From contig JACQUS010000394.1 in the NCBI GenBank assembly GCA_016210125.1, positions 1-12,531 on the forward strand: a stretch of 12,531 bases of DNA, given 5' to 3'. Position numbers and translations under genes: made by a program. This document shows positions 1 to 5,843 of the stretch, piece after piece (the first letter of the stretch is position 1; every line of letters starts with the position of its first letter). The DNA is from Chloroflexota bacterium. GTDB lineage: Bacteria > Chloroflexota > UBA6077 > FW602-bin22 > JACQUS01. The notes beneath the pieces are model-generated. The model had not been told where the DNA came from. It did not search any database and saw nothing but the letters and a program-made list of their open reading frames with translations.

Positions 1-481
1 CCGTGGGGTGAAGGTGCGCCAGCCGCTGCAGCTCGCTTATGCGTGGCGCTACCTGTTCCTGGCCGTCGACGGGCGAGCCGGGACGCTGCACGGGTGCTGG
101 ATCGCCTCGCTGGCGGCCGATGAGATGCTGGCAGCCGTGGGCAGCTTGCAGCAGACGGGGGAGCTGGCGGCGCTGGTCTGGGACGGGGCGCCGAGCCACC
201 GCGACGCGAGCGTCCAGGCGGTGGGGCTGCCGCTGATCGGGCTGCCGCCTTACAGCCCGGAGCTGAACCCGGCGGAGCGGGTCTTCCAGGAGCTCCGCCG
301 CGCGATCGACGGGCAAGTCTACGCGACGCTGGACGAGAAGGCGGCGGCCGTCGAGACGGAACTGGCGACATGGGACGCCGATCCCGCCCGGGTCCGCTCG
401 CTCGCCGGCTGGGACTGGATCGACGAGGCCGTTGTGCGTCTGCCCGCCGACCACGCGGCGTGATCTAACCGGATTGGTATT
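1..481 (+). mobile_element. IS630-family insertion sequence, 3' part
   Basis: The left ~480 bases are the 3' end of an insertion sequence carrying the transposase gene. Its right boundary is placed just before a TA dinucleotide at 481-482. There the minus-strand reading frame changes from helicase-like protein to antisense transposase sequence. IS630-family elements insert at TA and duplicate it, so the position fits the family. The left end and its inverted repeat lie outside the window, so the terminal repeat (minus-strand reading ATACCAATCCGG) cannot be confirmed. The exact boundary could be a few bases off, since another TA lies at 478-479. Confidence 0.7.
2..463 (+). CDS. IS630-family transposase, C-terminal part (cut by left edge)
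   Basis: DDE-type transposase that cuts and joins the ends of its own element. The frame is open to the left edge, so the gene begins outside the window; the GTG at 8 is internal, not a start. Visible are the second catalytic Asp in VWDGAPSH (about residue 59 counted from position 8) and the hallmark LPPYSPELNPAERVFQELRR (near residues 78-97), whose Glu in NPAER is the third catalytic residue. The first Asp should lie in the missing N-terminal half. The remaining 151 residues run to a TGA 18 bases before the inferred element end, a normal layout. Whether the full transposase is intact cannot be judged. The gene is antisense to the helicase gene it interrupts. Confidence 0.88.
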   Translation, partial: RGVKVRQPLQLAYAWRYLFLAVDGRAGTLHGCWIASLAADEMLAAVGSLQQTGELAALVWDGAPSHRDASVQAVGLPLIGLPPYSPELNPAERVFQELRRAIDGQVYATLDEKAAAVETELATWDADPARVRSLAGWDWIDEAVVRLPADHAA

Positions 482-1282
482 AGCGCGGCGGCGACCTTGC
501 GGCGTCCACCACGACGGCACGATGACGGAATACCCGGCGTCCTCCAAGATCCACGCGCTCTCGCGCAAGAAGGTATAGGCCTCGTCAAGGGTCAGTCCGA
601 AGCCGGTCGGCTGCGCGGTCTCCAATCCATCCCACACCTTGGGAAAGATCCGGGCGGCATGTCCCAAAGCCAGCAACAAATCGCGCTCGAAGTCAGACCC
701 GCAGAGCCGCGCTAGATTGGCACGCGCCTTTAGATCGAGAGACCAGTAGTCGGCGAGGCTCAGCTTCAGCGACGGATCGTGCTTGGCCGCGACCAGAAAA
801 TGAACCCGCCAGTCGTCGACATCCGCCGACGGAGGGTCCTCCAGTCGGAAGCAGAGCGTGAATCTCACGGTGGTCTGCGGTCTGGTGAGCTTCTCGCGCC
901 AGCCCATCCACTGCCTGAACTTATCGAGCGCGACCTCCGGCGCGAGCGCTCGAGACGGTCGGTATGGGTAGACGCAGTCGTACAGCAAAGTACCCGCGAC
1001 CTGCTGGTCGAACTTGGCGGTGAAAGGTGTCCCGGTGACGATCTCGTGCAGCAGGCACTCCGAGAAGTGGCGCAAGAGGGACTCTGGTGTCAAAAGCTCC
1101 TGCCCGCCCGGGGTGGCCGAGCCGGCAGCACAGACGAGCGGCATCGAGGCGGCGTAGCACCGAATGGCCGCTTCGTAGGTCCCGGACACAATCTCCCACG
1201 ACGCATGGATCTCGAACGTCTTCGCGTTCTTCGACGGTTTGGCTTTGGCGGACGCCGCGGAAGCCAGCTCGCGGTACTTCAA
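482..1282 (-). pseudogene. SNF2-family helicase, N-terminal part, interrupted by the IS630 element
   Basis: A stop-free minus-strand frame of 267 codons, in none of the frames of the long antisense ORFs here. It reads like the N-terminal, helicase-associated half of bacterial SNF2/SWI2 proteins (DUF3670-type region, before the ATPase core). Segments include SLLRHFSECLLHEIV (about residues 68-82), FTLCFRLEDPP (141-151), WRVHFLVAAKHDPSLKLSLA (158-177), ALGHAARIFP (205-214) and LDEAYTFLRESAWILEDAGY followed by VPSWW (232-259). SNF2 proteins of this kind are usually around 1,000 residues. Here the protein sequence stops matching at the IS630 boundary, and the frame continues open through the antisense of the transposase and off the left edge. 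The start is uncertain: the only early candidate is a TTG at 1282, with no good ribosome site, and an in-frame TGA sits at 1316-1318. It is 51 bases behind the radical SAM stop, so the two were probably cotranscribed. The ATPase motifs are not in the window; family assignment rests on remembered family patterns. Confidence 0.72.
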
Positions 1283-1333
1283 AGCCGGGATGTGATGTAC
1301 ACTCCCTCGACATCGTCAAACTGGAAGAGGGGG

Positions 1334-2236
1334 TCAACTCGCCCCGATCGGCAGCGCCAATTGCCGCTCCTCAGCCGGAGGCTCGACCCGGCGGTGATGG
1401 TCTTCGCCGTACCCGGCGGTTGCCTTGGCCTCTTGGACCCGCCGCTCCACCGTGATCTGGTACGGCTTTGGTGCGTATTTGGTCCCGTAGAGGCGCCGGT
1501 AGCCGGCCAGCAGCTCGGGATACTCCCGCTCAAGGAACGCGAAGTAGTAGTCGCGGACGTCGGGGCCGAGGTGGACGACGTTCGAGCCGATGAACTGCGC
1601 GCCGTGATCGGCGGCAGCCCGGACGGTGCGCTCGATCTGGTCGGGATCGGCCGACAGGCCGGGCAGGAGCGGCGCCATCAGGACGCCGGCTCGGATGCCG
1701 GCCGAGACGAGCCGTTTCATCACCTTGAGCCGCTGCTCAGGCGGCGGCGTGCCCGGCTCGGTCCGACGCCAGATCTCATGGTCAGTCGTCGGGACACTGA
1801 AGCAGACCGTCGCTCCTGCCCGCCGGGTGAGGTCCTGGAGGACATCGAGGTCGCGCAGGACCAGGGTGCCCTTGGTGACCAGCGAGACCGGGGTGCGGAA
1901 GCGGGTGAACAGCTCCAGGCAGCGGCGGGTGAGACGGTAGCGCCCCTCCGCCGCCTGGTAGGGGTCGGTCGCCGTGCCGATAGCGACCTGCTCCCGCTTC
2001 CAGGCCCGGCGGGAAAGCTCCGCGGCGAGCACTTCGGGCAGATTGGTCTTGACGAAGATGACGCGAGAGAAGTCGTCAATGCCGAGATCCAGGTAGCGGT
2101 GAGTAGGGAGAGCGAAACAGAATTGGCAGCCGTGCACGCACCCTCTAAAGGGGTTGAGGGACCAGCGGAAGGGCATCCCCTCAACCCGATTCAGGGCGGA
2201 TTTGCAGGTCATCTCTCGGTACTCAACCCGCGCCAT
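1334..2236 (-). CDS. Radical SAM protein, Rv2578c/PA0069 (SplB-like) family
   Basis: A 300-aa radical SAM enzyme of unknown substrate. The N-terminus has the family pattern CKSALNRVEGMPF followed by WSLNPFRGCVHGCQFCFA. Cys33, Cys37 and Cys40 form the CX3CX2C site for the [4Fe-4S] cluster that cleaves S-adenosylmethionine. Further along are GTATDPYQ (about residues 88-95) and VSLVTKGTLVLRDLDVL, as in Rv2578c/PA0069-like proteins, which resemble spore photoproduct lyase but lack a proven reaction. The ATG at 2236 is supported by AGGAGGA at 2242-2248, five bases upstream. The protein is close to full length for the family, with a basic, less conserved tail. The SNF2-like gene follows after 51 bases. 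The first ~37 codons are duplicated upstream as a broken copy. It is not the AmmeMemoRadiSam radical SAM enzyme, despite the MEMO1-like gene nearby. Confidence 0.85.
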   Translation of the reverse strand: MARVEYREMTCKSALNRVEGMPFRWSLNPFRGCVHGCQFCFALPTHRYLDLGIDDFSRVIFVKTNLPEVLAAELSRRAWKREQVAIGTATDPYQAAEGRYRLTRRCLELFTRFRTPVSLVTKGTLVLRDLDVLQDLTRRAGATVCFSVPTTDHEIWRRTEPGTPPPEQRLKVMKRLVSAGIRAGVLMAPLLPGLSADPDQIERTVRAAADHGAQFIGSNVVHLGPDVRDYYFAFLEREYPELLAGYRRLYGTKYAPKPYQITVERRVQEAKATAGYGEDHHRRVEPPAEERQLALPIGAS

Positions 2237-2241
2237 CCTGC

Positions 2242-2248
2242 TCCTCCT
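2242..2248 (-). promoter_or_regulatory. Ribosome binding site of the radical SAM gene
   Basis: AGGAGGA on the minus strand, five bases before the ATG at 2236. It is strong enough to decide the start, which also gives the expected N-terminal length before the cysteine motif. Confidence 0.7.
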
Positions 2249-2337
2249 GGGGTGCGGACTTGCTCGGCAGCGCTCGGACTGTGCGCCGGCGGATGGGGAG
2301 CGCCACCTGTCGCACCAGGGTCATCCTGCTGTCGTTA

Positions 2338-2457
2338 TCAGTACTGACAGCCATGCACACACCCTCGGTATGGGTTGAGCGACCAGCCAAATGGCATCCC
2401 CTGCACTCGGTTCAGCGCTGACTTGCAGGCCACTTCCTCGTAGCCGATGCCCACCAC
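2338..2457 (-). pseudogene. Truncated second copy of the radical SAM N-terminus
   Basis: On the minus strand this reads GIGYEEVACKSALNRVQGMP, then FGWSLNPYRGCVHGCQY and a TGA at 2338-2340. The intact neighbour reads CKSALNRVEGMPFRWSLNPFRGCVHGCQFC over the same stretch. DNA similarity continues to the first two bases of the third cluster cysteine codon and then ends: that codon is TGA here instead of TGT, and a TAA follows at once. Everything after the second cysteine of the iron-sulfur motif is missing, so it cannot be an active enzyme. Substitutions are spread over the copy and include silent ones (for example AAC-CCA-TAC against AAC-CCC-TTT). It was therefore probably once a coding paralogue and not a fresh slip of the neighbour. 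A GTG near 2458-2463 could serve as start of a ~40-codon peptide, but nothing suggests it is used. Confidence 0.75.
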
Positions 2458-2525
2458 GCCCGCGCCTCCCCCGCATGATCGCGTCACTTCCGAATCGGCA
2501 CGCCGAGCAGTCGCTGGGCGCTGAG

Positions 2526-2552
2526 GGCATTCCCCGGATGCGGTTGAGCGCC
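2526..2552 (-). pseudogene. Possible third remnant of the radical SAM N-terminus
   Basis: The minus strand encodes ALNRIRGMP, matching ALNRVEGMP of the intact gene and ALNRVQGMP of the truncated copy. By eye, 20 of 27 bases agree with the truncated copy (2394-2420). Similarity is lost on both sides. The match is short and could be chance, but its orientation and its position next to the other copies favour a decayed repeat unit. Confidence 0.4.
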
Positions 2553-2676
2553 GCGCAGCAGCGTAGCACTACGCGCTCCGGGCGCGCCTCCCGACACCCG
2601 CTGGTGGAGCGACGCACTCGGCTACCGTAGCTTGCGCCAGGGCAAGCCCTCTGTCCCACGTTCACTGCGCACTCAG

Positions 2677-2705
2677 AGAATAGCACATGTGTTCGCTTTG
2701 CACAA
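2677..2705 (-). promoter_or_regulatory. Candidate promoter towards the radical SAM region
   Basis: The minus strand has TTGTGC (2700-2705), a 17-base spacer and TATTCT (2677-2682). The -10 box agrees with TATAAT at four positions and the -35 box is weak. It sits in an AT-richer patch and points to the broken copy and the radical SAM gene 440 bases downstream. Confidence 0.35.
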
Positions 2706-2760
2706 GCCGTGAGCACAGCGCAGGAGGACCTTCACGCAGGCAGCGACCTCGCGCTCAGGC

Positions 2761-2798
2761 GTCGCCTCTCCGGCACCGACCAACGTCGACTCCGGAGA
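2761..2798. repeat. 38-bp direct repeat, copy 1
   Basis: Begins GTCGCCTCTCCGG and ends GTCGACTCCGGAGA. It matches 2838-2875 at 36 of 38 positions. Copy 1 is also a hairpin: TCTCCGG (2767-2773) pairs with CCGGAGA (2792-2798), and inside it CGAC pairs with GTCG around CAAC. It could be a REP-like element or part of a transcription end for the MEMO1-like gene, but no T-run follows on the minus strand. Confidence 0.7.
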
Positions 2799-2837
2799 TG
2801 CGACTTGACTGCTCGCTTATCGCCGCCTAGCAGGGAC

Positions 2838-2875
2838 GTCGCCTGTCCGTCACCGACCAACGTCGACTCCGGAGA
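2838..2875. repeat. 38-bp direct repeat, copy 2
   Basis: Second copy, with two substitutions that weaken the outer stem of the hairpin while the inner CGAC-CAAC-GTCG is kept. It starts 77 bases after copy 1 and lies 28 bases beyond the 3' end of the MEMO1-like gene. Confidence 0.7.
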
Positions 2876-2903
2876 GCGCTGGCCGCGCGGCGCCAGCCCC
2901 ACG

Positions 2904-4187
2904 TCAGGCGAGCAGTGCCCCGGCGATGCTGACCCACGACGCGCCCTGGCCGTCGGCCGGGCACTGGTCGTAGGCCACCACCACGCCGCGCGTCGGCGCC
3001 AGCAGCCGTAGTGCGAAGTAGATCGGCGGCAGCCCGCAGACGCGCCGCGCGTCTGCCTCGGCACGGAGGGTACCCAGGAACGCGGCCGCATCGCCGGCGC
3101 AGAGCGCGCGCAGGCTCGCCACGTCGCCGTCGCGGACGCGGCCGCGCTCGACCGGACCGAAGGCCACGGCGTCGCCAAATGCCGGACCGACGTGGGCCAG
3201 GTCTGCGCCCACGACCACCAGCGTCTGCCGCGTGGCCATCACCGCGCGCAGCACCTCGAGCGCCGCAGCGTAGCGCGCGTCGTCGGCCGGATCGCCGACG
3301 CCCTGCGCGAACTCATGGAACGAGCCCAAGACGATCGGCACGACCGGCACCGCGCGGCCGCCGCGCACGTGGTGCAGCCAGACCAGCGCGAGCTCGAGCG
3401 AGTGCTCGCCGCGGTGGTGCAGCTCCTCCGCGAAGGCCGCCGCGCCGAAGATCTCCGCCAGGGCGTCCACGATGTGCCCCTCAGTGGGCAGCACGCCCCA
3501 CGGCGTCGCGTACTGCTGCGCCGTGAGCGTCCAGGCGCCGGCGCTGCCGGCGTGGTCGGTGCCAAGCGCGATGACCAGCTCCGCCTCCGCCGCAGCAGCT
3601 CGCGCGAGCGGCCAGACGCGGCCATAGACCGGCCCGCCGCGCTGGTAGTCGATGTGCGGGCTCACCACGCCGCGGATCGTGTCCGGCGCCTCCGCGGCCA
3701 GCTCTGGCGGCGGCTCCAGCGCCGTGCCGCGCTCGATGTAGACCCGGCAGACCGCGCCTAGCTCCGCCGGATCGGCCGGGTACACCGCGCCGGCGAGCGC
3801 CGGGGCACGCGCCGGAGCGCGGCGATAGGCGGCTAGAGCCGTCGCGCGCGCTGCCTCTACACGCGGCCCTTCCAGCAGGAGCGCTGCGTCGAGCTGGTCC
3901 AGCAGCACCCGCAGCTCCTCCTGCGAGACAGGCATACCCGTGCGCAGCGCGAAAGCTGCGCACAGGGCCGCGAGATCGCGCGTGCCATCGCAGAGACTCA
4001 GCAGCAGGGCCACCGCCGGCGGCACCGCCACGACGTGCTCGGCCAGGCCAAGACGGTCGCGCAGCACGAGCAGCGGCTGGCCGTCGTGCTCCTGCCATTG
4101 CGCGTCCACCGGCCGCAGCCTCGGGCCGCTCAGCTCGCCGCCCGGATTCGCCGGGACACCGTGACCGCTGGCGTCAGCATCACCCAC
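2904..4187 (-). CDS. AmmeMemoRadiSam system protein B / MEMO1 family protein with PqqD-like N-terminus
   Basis: A 427-aa protein of the MEMO1-like family, structurally related to extradiol dioxygenases; the bacterial role is not established. Residues ~22-110 (PRLRPVDAQ... to ALLLEGPR) look like a PqqD-type peptide-binding domain. From ~130 the MEMO1 fold follows: YPADPAEL, VVSPHIDYQRGG (His178), ALGTDHAG (His212), GEHSLELALVWLHH (His262) and VVVGADLAHVG (His332). The first two histidines correspond to metal-site positions of human MEMO1; the human cysteine ligand position is not obviously kept. The GTG at 4187 is chosen because GGAGG lies six bases upstream (4194-4198); the frame stays open to a GTG at 4250, giving 448 aa. 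An AMMECR1-like partner or the system's own radical SAM gene is not in the window. No clear promoter was found. Confidence 0.82.
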   Translation of the reverse strand: MGDADASGHGVPANPGGELSGPRLRPVDAQWQEHDGQPLLVLRDRLGLAEHVVAVPPAVALLLSLCDGTRDLAALCAAFALRTGMPVSQEELRVLLDQLDAALLLEGPRVEAARATALAAYRRAPARAPALAGAVYPADPAELGAVCRVYIERGTALEPPPELAAEAPDTIRGVVSPHIDYQRGGPVYGRVWPLARAAAAEAELVIALGTDHAGSAGAWTLTAQQYATPWGVLPTEGHIVDALAEIFGAAAFAEELHHRGEHSLELALVWLHHVRGGRAVPVVPIVLGSFHEFAQGVGDPADDARYAAALEVLRAVMATRQTLVVVGADLAHVGPAFGDAVAFGPVERGRVRDGDVASLRALCAGDAAAFLGTLRAEADARRVCGLPPIYFALRLLAPTRGVVVAYDQCPADGQGASWVSIAGALLA

Positions 4188-4547
4188 TGCCCGCCTCCGC
4201 TCCTCGACCGCTTTGCCGCCGCCCTCGGGCCGGACCGCGCGGCTGGCCACAGGGCGCCCGGCTCACCCAGCCCGGGGCAATGTCGCCTGGTGGCGCTGCC
4301 CCATCAAGACCGCCCGGCTAGGCCGAACACCTCTCTACTCGCCTGCGCGGGCGCCACGGACGATGAAAATCATCTCGCCGGCTGGCGGCGCTCCACCCCA
4401 GCCTGAGCAGGTGCCCGAAGGGGGCTTCGCCGCTTTCAATTCGCCTTTTCGTCCCCGATGGGCGCGGCGCACCGCGGGACGAACTGATCCGCGGTCGGTC
4501 TGGCGGCCGGACCGCGACCCACCTATGACTCATCCTGGCAGGAGCGG
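4188..4547. other. Intergenic stretch between divergent genes
   Basis: No convincing gene; the short open frames here have arginine-rich, shadow-like composition. It contains a small hairpin, CGAAG-GGGG-CTTCG (4416-4429), and an inverted repeat GCGGTC-N13-GACCGC (4491-4515). The latter ends 32 bases before the -35 box of the RidA-family promoter and could be an operator. No good promoter for the MEMO1-like gene was identified on the minus strand. Confidence 0.5.
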
Positions 4548-4576
4548 TTGACAACGGCAAGACGTGCGGCTAACGT
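4548..4576 (+). promoter_or_regulatory. Sigma70-type promoter of the RidA-family gene
   Basis: TTGACA (4548-4553), 17-base spacer, TAACGT (4571-4576). The -35 box is a perfect consensus and the spacing is optimal. Transcription would begin near 4583, leaving an ~88-base GC-rich leader before the GTG at 4671. Confidence 0.6.
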
Positions 4577-4670
4577 TCTCTCCGTAACGCGCCGCGGCCG
4601 AGCGCGGGGCGGCCCGGTCGCCGCGCCATGCTGGACGCGCGAGCTGCGGCGCAGAAATACGGAGGCTGGA

Positions 4671-5075
4671 GTGCACACGCGGTTCGTCAATCCGCCGACG
4701 CTGCGCACGCCGCGGGGCTATGCCCACGCCGCGCTGGTGCAGGGCGGCCGCACGTATCACATCTCGGGCCAAACGGCGCATGACGCCGAGGGGAAGGTCG
4801 TCGGGCCGGGCGACCTGGCCGCCCAGTTCCGCTACGCCATTGAGAACATCAGGCGCACGCTCGACGCCGTGGGCGGCACGCCCCAGCACGTCGTCAAGCT
4901 GACGATCTACGTGCGCGACCGTGACGACTACCTGGCCAAGCTACGCGAGATCGGCAGCGCCTACCGGTCCGTGTTCGGCGACCACTATCCGGCGATGACG
5001 CTCGTCGGCGTCACCGCGCTCTGGGACGACGATGCGCTCGTCGAGATCGAGGCCACGGCCGTCCTGCCCGACTGA
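4671..5075 (+). CDS. RidA family (YjgF/YER057c/UK114) protein lacking the catalytic Arg
   Basis: A 134-aa single-domain Rid protein. Family members are trimers; true RidA hydrolyses reactive enamine/imine intermediates made by PLP enzymes. Visible segments are VQGGRTYHISGQTAHDAEGK (residues 23-42), AAQFRYAIENIRRTLDAVGG (50-69), VVKLTIYVRDRDDY (74-87) and the C-terminal VEIEATAVL (124-132). In E. coli RidA the arginine of PARS (Arg105) is needed for imine hydrolysis. The matching tetrapeptide here is PAMT (107-110), so deaminase activity is unlikely and it is better placed with the Rid subfamilies of other or unknown function. The GTG at 4671 is chosen because GGAGG (4661-4665) lies five bases upstream and gives the usual family length; the longer frame from 4548 would begin inside the promoter. 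Confidence 0.88.
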   Translation: MHTRFVNPPTLRTPRGYAHAALVQGGRTYHISGQTAHDAEGKVVGPGDLAAQFRYAIENIRRTLDAVGGTPQHVVKLTIYVRDRDDYLAKLREIGSAYRSVFGDHYPAMTLVGVTALWDDDALVEIEATAVLPD

Positions 5076-5093
5076 GCGCCAGCCAGTCCGCTT

Positions 5094-5111
5094 GGGCGCT
5101 TGACAGCGCCC
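5094..5111. repeat. Perfect inverted repeat centred on a -35 box
   Basis: GGGCGCT-TGAC-AGCGCCC: seven-base arms around a four-base centre, 18 bases after the RidA-family stop codon. It could act as a terminator hairpin for that gene, though no T-run follows. The -35 hexamer of the next promoter (5100-5105) lies at its centre, so it could equally be an operator. Confidence 0.65.
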
Positions 5112-5128
5112 CGCGTTCATCATACGCT
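5100..5128 (+). promoter_or_regulatory. Sigma70-type promoter of the coiled-coil membrane protein gene
   Basis: TTGACA (5100-5105), 17-base spacer, TACGCT (5123-5128). The -35 is perfect; the -10 keeps the key TA and final T. Transcription would start near 5135, about 48 bases before the GTG at 5183. Confidence 0.6.
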
Positions 5129-5182
5129 AGGTGGTAGCGCGCGCCCGGGGCCGACGCAGGCTAGGCGCCTGGAGCACCGACC

Positions 5183-5539
5183 GTGCCCTCGCTATCGCGC
5201 AGCCGACCGGCTTGGGAAGAGAGCCCGCTCGACGTGCTCCTCGAGACCGAGCGTCGGCTGCTCGGCGAGCTTCGCGACCTGCACACCGCCGCCGAACTGC
5301 GGCAGGCGAGCGTTGGCACCGCGGCGCAGGGGGTGGAGGAGCGCGCCCAGCAGCTCAGCACCAGCCTATCCAACCTGCCGGAGACGTTGAGCAGCCACGA
5401 CGAGCAGACCGTGAACGCGCTCGCCAACGCCGTGGGCACCATCCGCGGCGACCTGCGGAGCTACGGCATGATGGTCGGCGGAGCGCTCGTGTTCGCCATG
5501 CTCCTGCTCGTCGTCACGATCGCGTCGCTCGGGCGCTAG
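5183..5539 (+). CDS. Small coiled-coil protein with C-terminal membrane anchor (copy A)
   Basis: No known family recognised. The 118 residues comprise a short N-terminal stretch, a charged helical region (about residues 15-95) with TERRLLGELRDL at 22-33 and likely coiled-coil character, and one hydrophobic segment at ~96-115 (MMVGGALVFAMLLLVVTIA) ending three residues before the C-terminus. This predicts a tail-anchored protein with the helical part in the cytoplasm. The GTG at 5183 has GGAG eight bases upstream and a promoter at 5100-5128. The 95-aa gene follows after 11 bases. It resembles the protein at 9641-10027 in the ERRLL(G/D)EL motif, the distance from that motif to the C-terminus (95 and 93 residues) and the terminal anchor. 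Confidence 0.75.
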   Translation: MPSLSRSRPAWEESPLDVLLETERRLLGELRDLHTAAELRQASVGTAAQGVEERAQQLSTSLSNLPETLSSHDEQTVNALANAVGTIRGDLRSYGMMVGGALVFAMLLLVVTIASLGR

Positions 5540-5550
5540 CCGCGTGGCCC

Positions 5551-5838
5551 ATGCCTAACGGCGCGTCTGCCGCAGCGGCCGCCGGCGCGCTCGCGGCCAT
5601 AGCCGAGGCCGCGGACGTGGTCGAGATCACCGCGGCGGCCCTGCCGCTCGAAATCGCCGGCCCCACCGACGCCGCGGCCGCGCTGGACCTCTGGGACCCA
5701 GCGGCAAAGGCGCTCGCGGCGCTCGCCTCCGACCCCGACCTCGGGCCGGCCGATCGCCATCGACTCGCCGCGCTCCAAACGCGCGGCGCCAGCCTGGCGA
5801 GCGCGCTCTCCGCACTGCGGGCCGCGCGGGCGTCGTAG
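5551..5838 (+). CDS. Hypothetical 95-aa Ala-rich helical protein
   Basis: No family recognised. From the ATG at 5551 the frame gives 95 residues, rich in Ala and Leu and predicted helical, with no membrane segment: VVEITAAALPLEIAGPTDAA near residues 23-42, LDLWDPAAKALAALASDPDL near 46-65, RHRLAALQTRGASLASALSA near 69-88. Balanced use of Asp, Glu, Thr and Trp argues against a shadow frame. It begins 11 bases after copy A and ends five bases before the convergent permease stop. No good ribosome site is seen, so translational coupling to copy A is plausible. The open frame extends further upstream, but that part is a shadow of copy A. The opposite frame (5536-5847 minus) is an alternative with poorer composition. 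Confidence 0.5.
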   Translation: MPNGASAAAAAGALAAIAEAADVVEITAAALPLEIAGPTDAAAALDLWDPAAKALAALASDPDLGPADRHRLAALQTRGASLASALSALRAARAS

Positions 5839-5843
5839 CCGCC

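Larger units (their letters stand above)
2458..2903. other. Gene-free stretch with decayed repeats
   Basis: No coding sequence with convincing composition is seen on either strand. The stretch contains a possible third trace of the radical SAM N-terminus (2526-2552), a candidate minus-strand promoter (2677-2705) and two 38-bp direct repeats (2761-2798 and 2838-2875). It lies between the 3' end of the MEMO1-like gene and the 5' side of the radical SAM region, both on the minus strand. Confidence 0.6.

Noticed and set aside
1334..2236. AmmeMemoRadiSam radical SAM partner of the MEMO1-like gene
   Set aside because: The N-terminal pattern is that of the Rv2578c/PA0069 family, and the two genes are separated by ~670 bases of remnants and repeats.
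2338..2346. TGA at the third cluster cysteine read as selenocysteine
   Set aside because: A TAA follows immediately and similarity to the radical SAM body ends there, so truncation explains it better.
779..2347. 522-codon open frame on the plus strand
   Set aside because: It is antisense to the SNF2-like and radical SAM genes; its translation is Arg/Gly-rich with no family signature, while the opposite strand carries clear motifs.
2761..2875. Minimal CRISPR array (two 38-bp repeats, 39-bp spacer)
   Set aside because: Only two units, no cas genes or further repeats, and the repeat is an extended hairpin in a gene-end region; a REP-like repeat is more likely.
4318..4560. 80-codon minus-strand frame upstream of the MEMO1-like gene
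   Set aside because: Arg/Ser/Pro-rich composition, no ribosome site, no recognisable motif, and it overlaps the promoter on the other strand.
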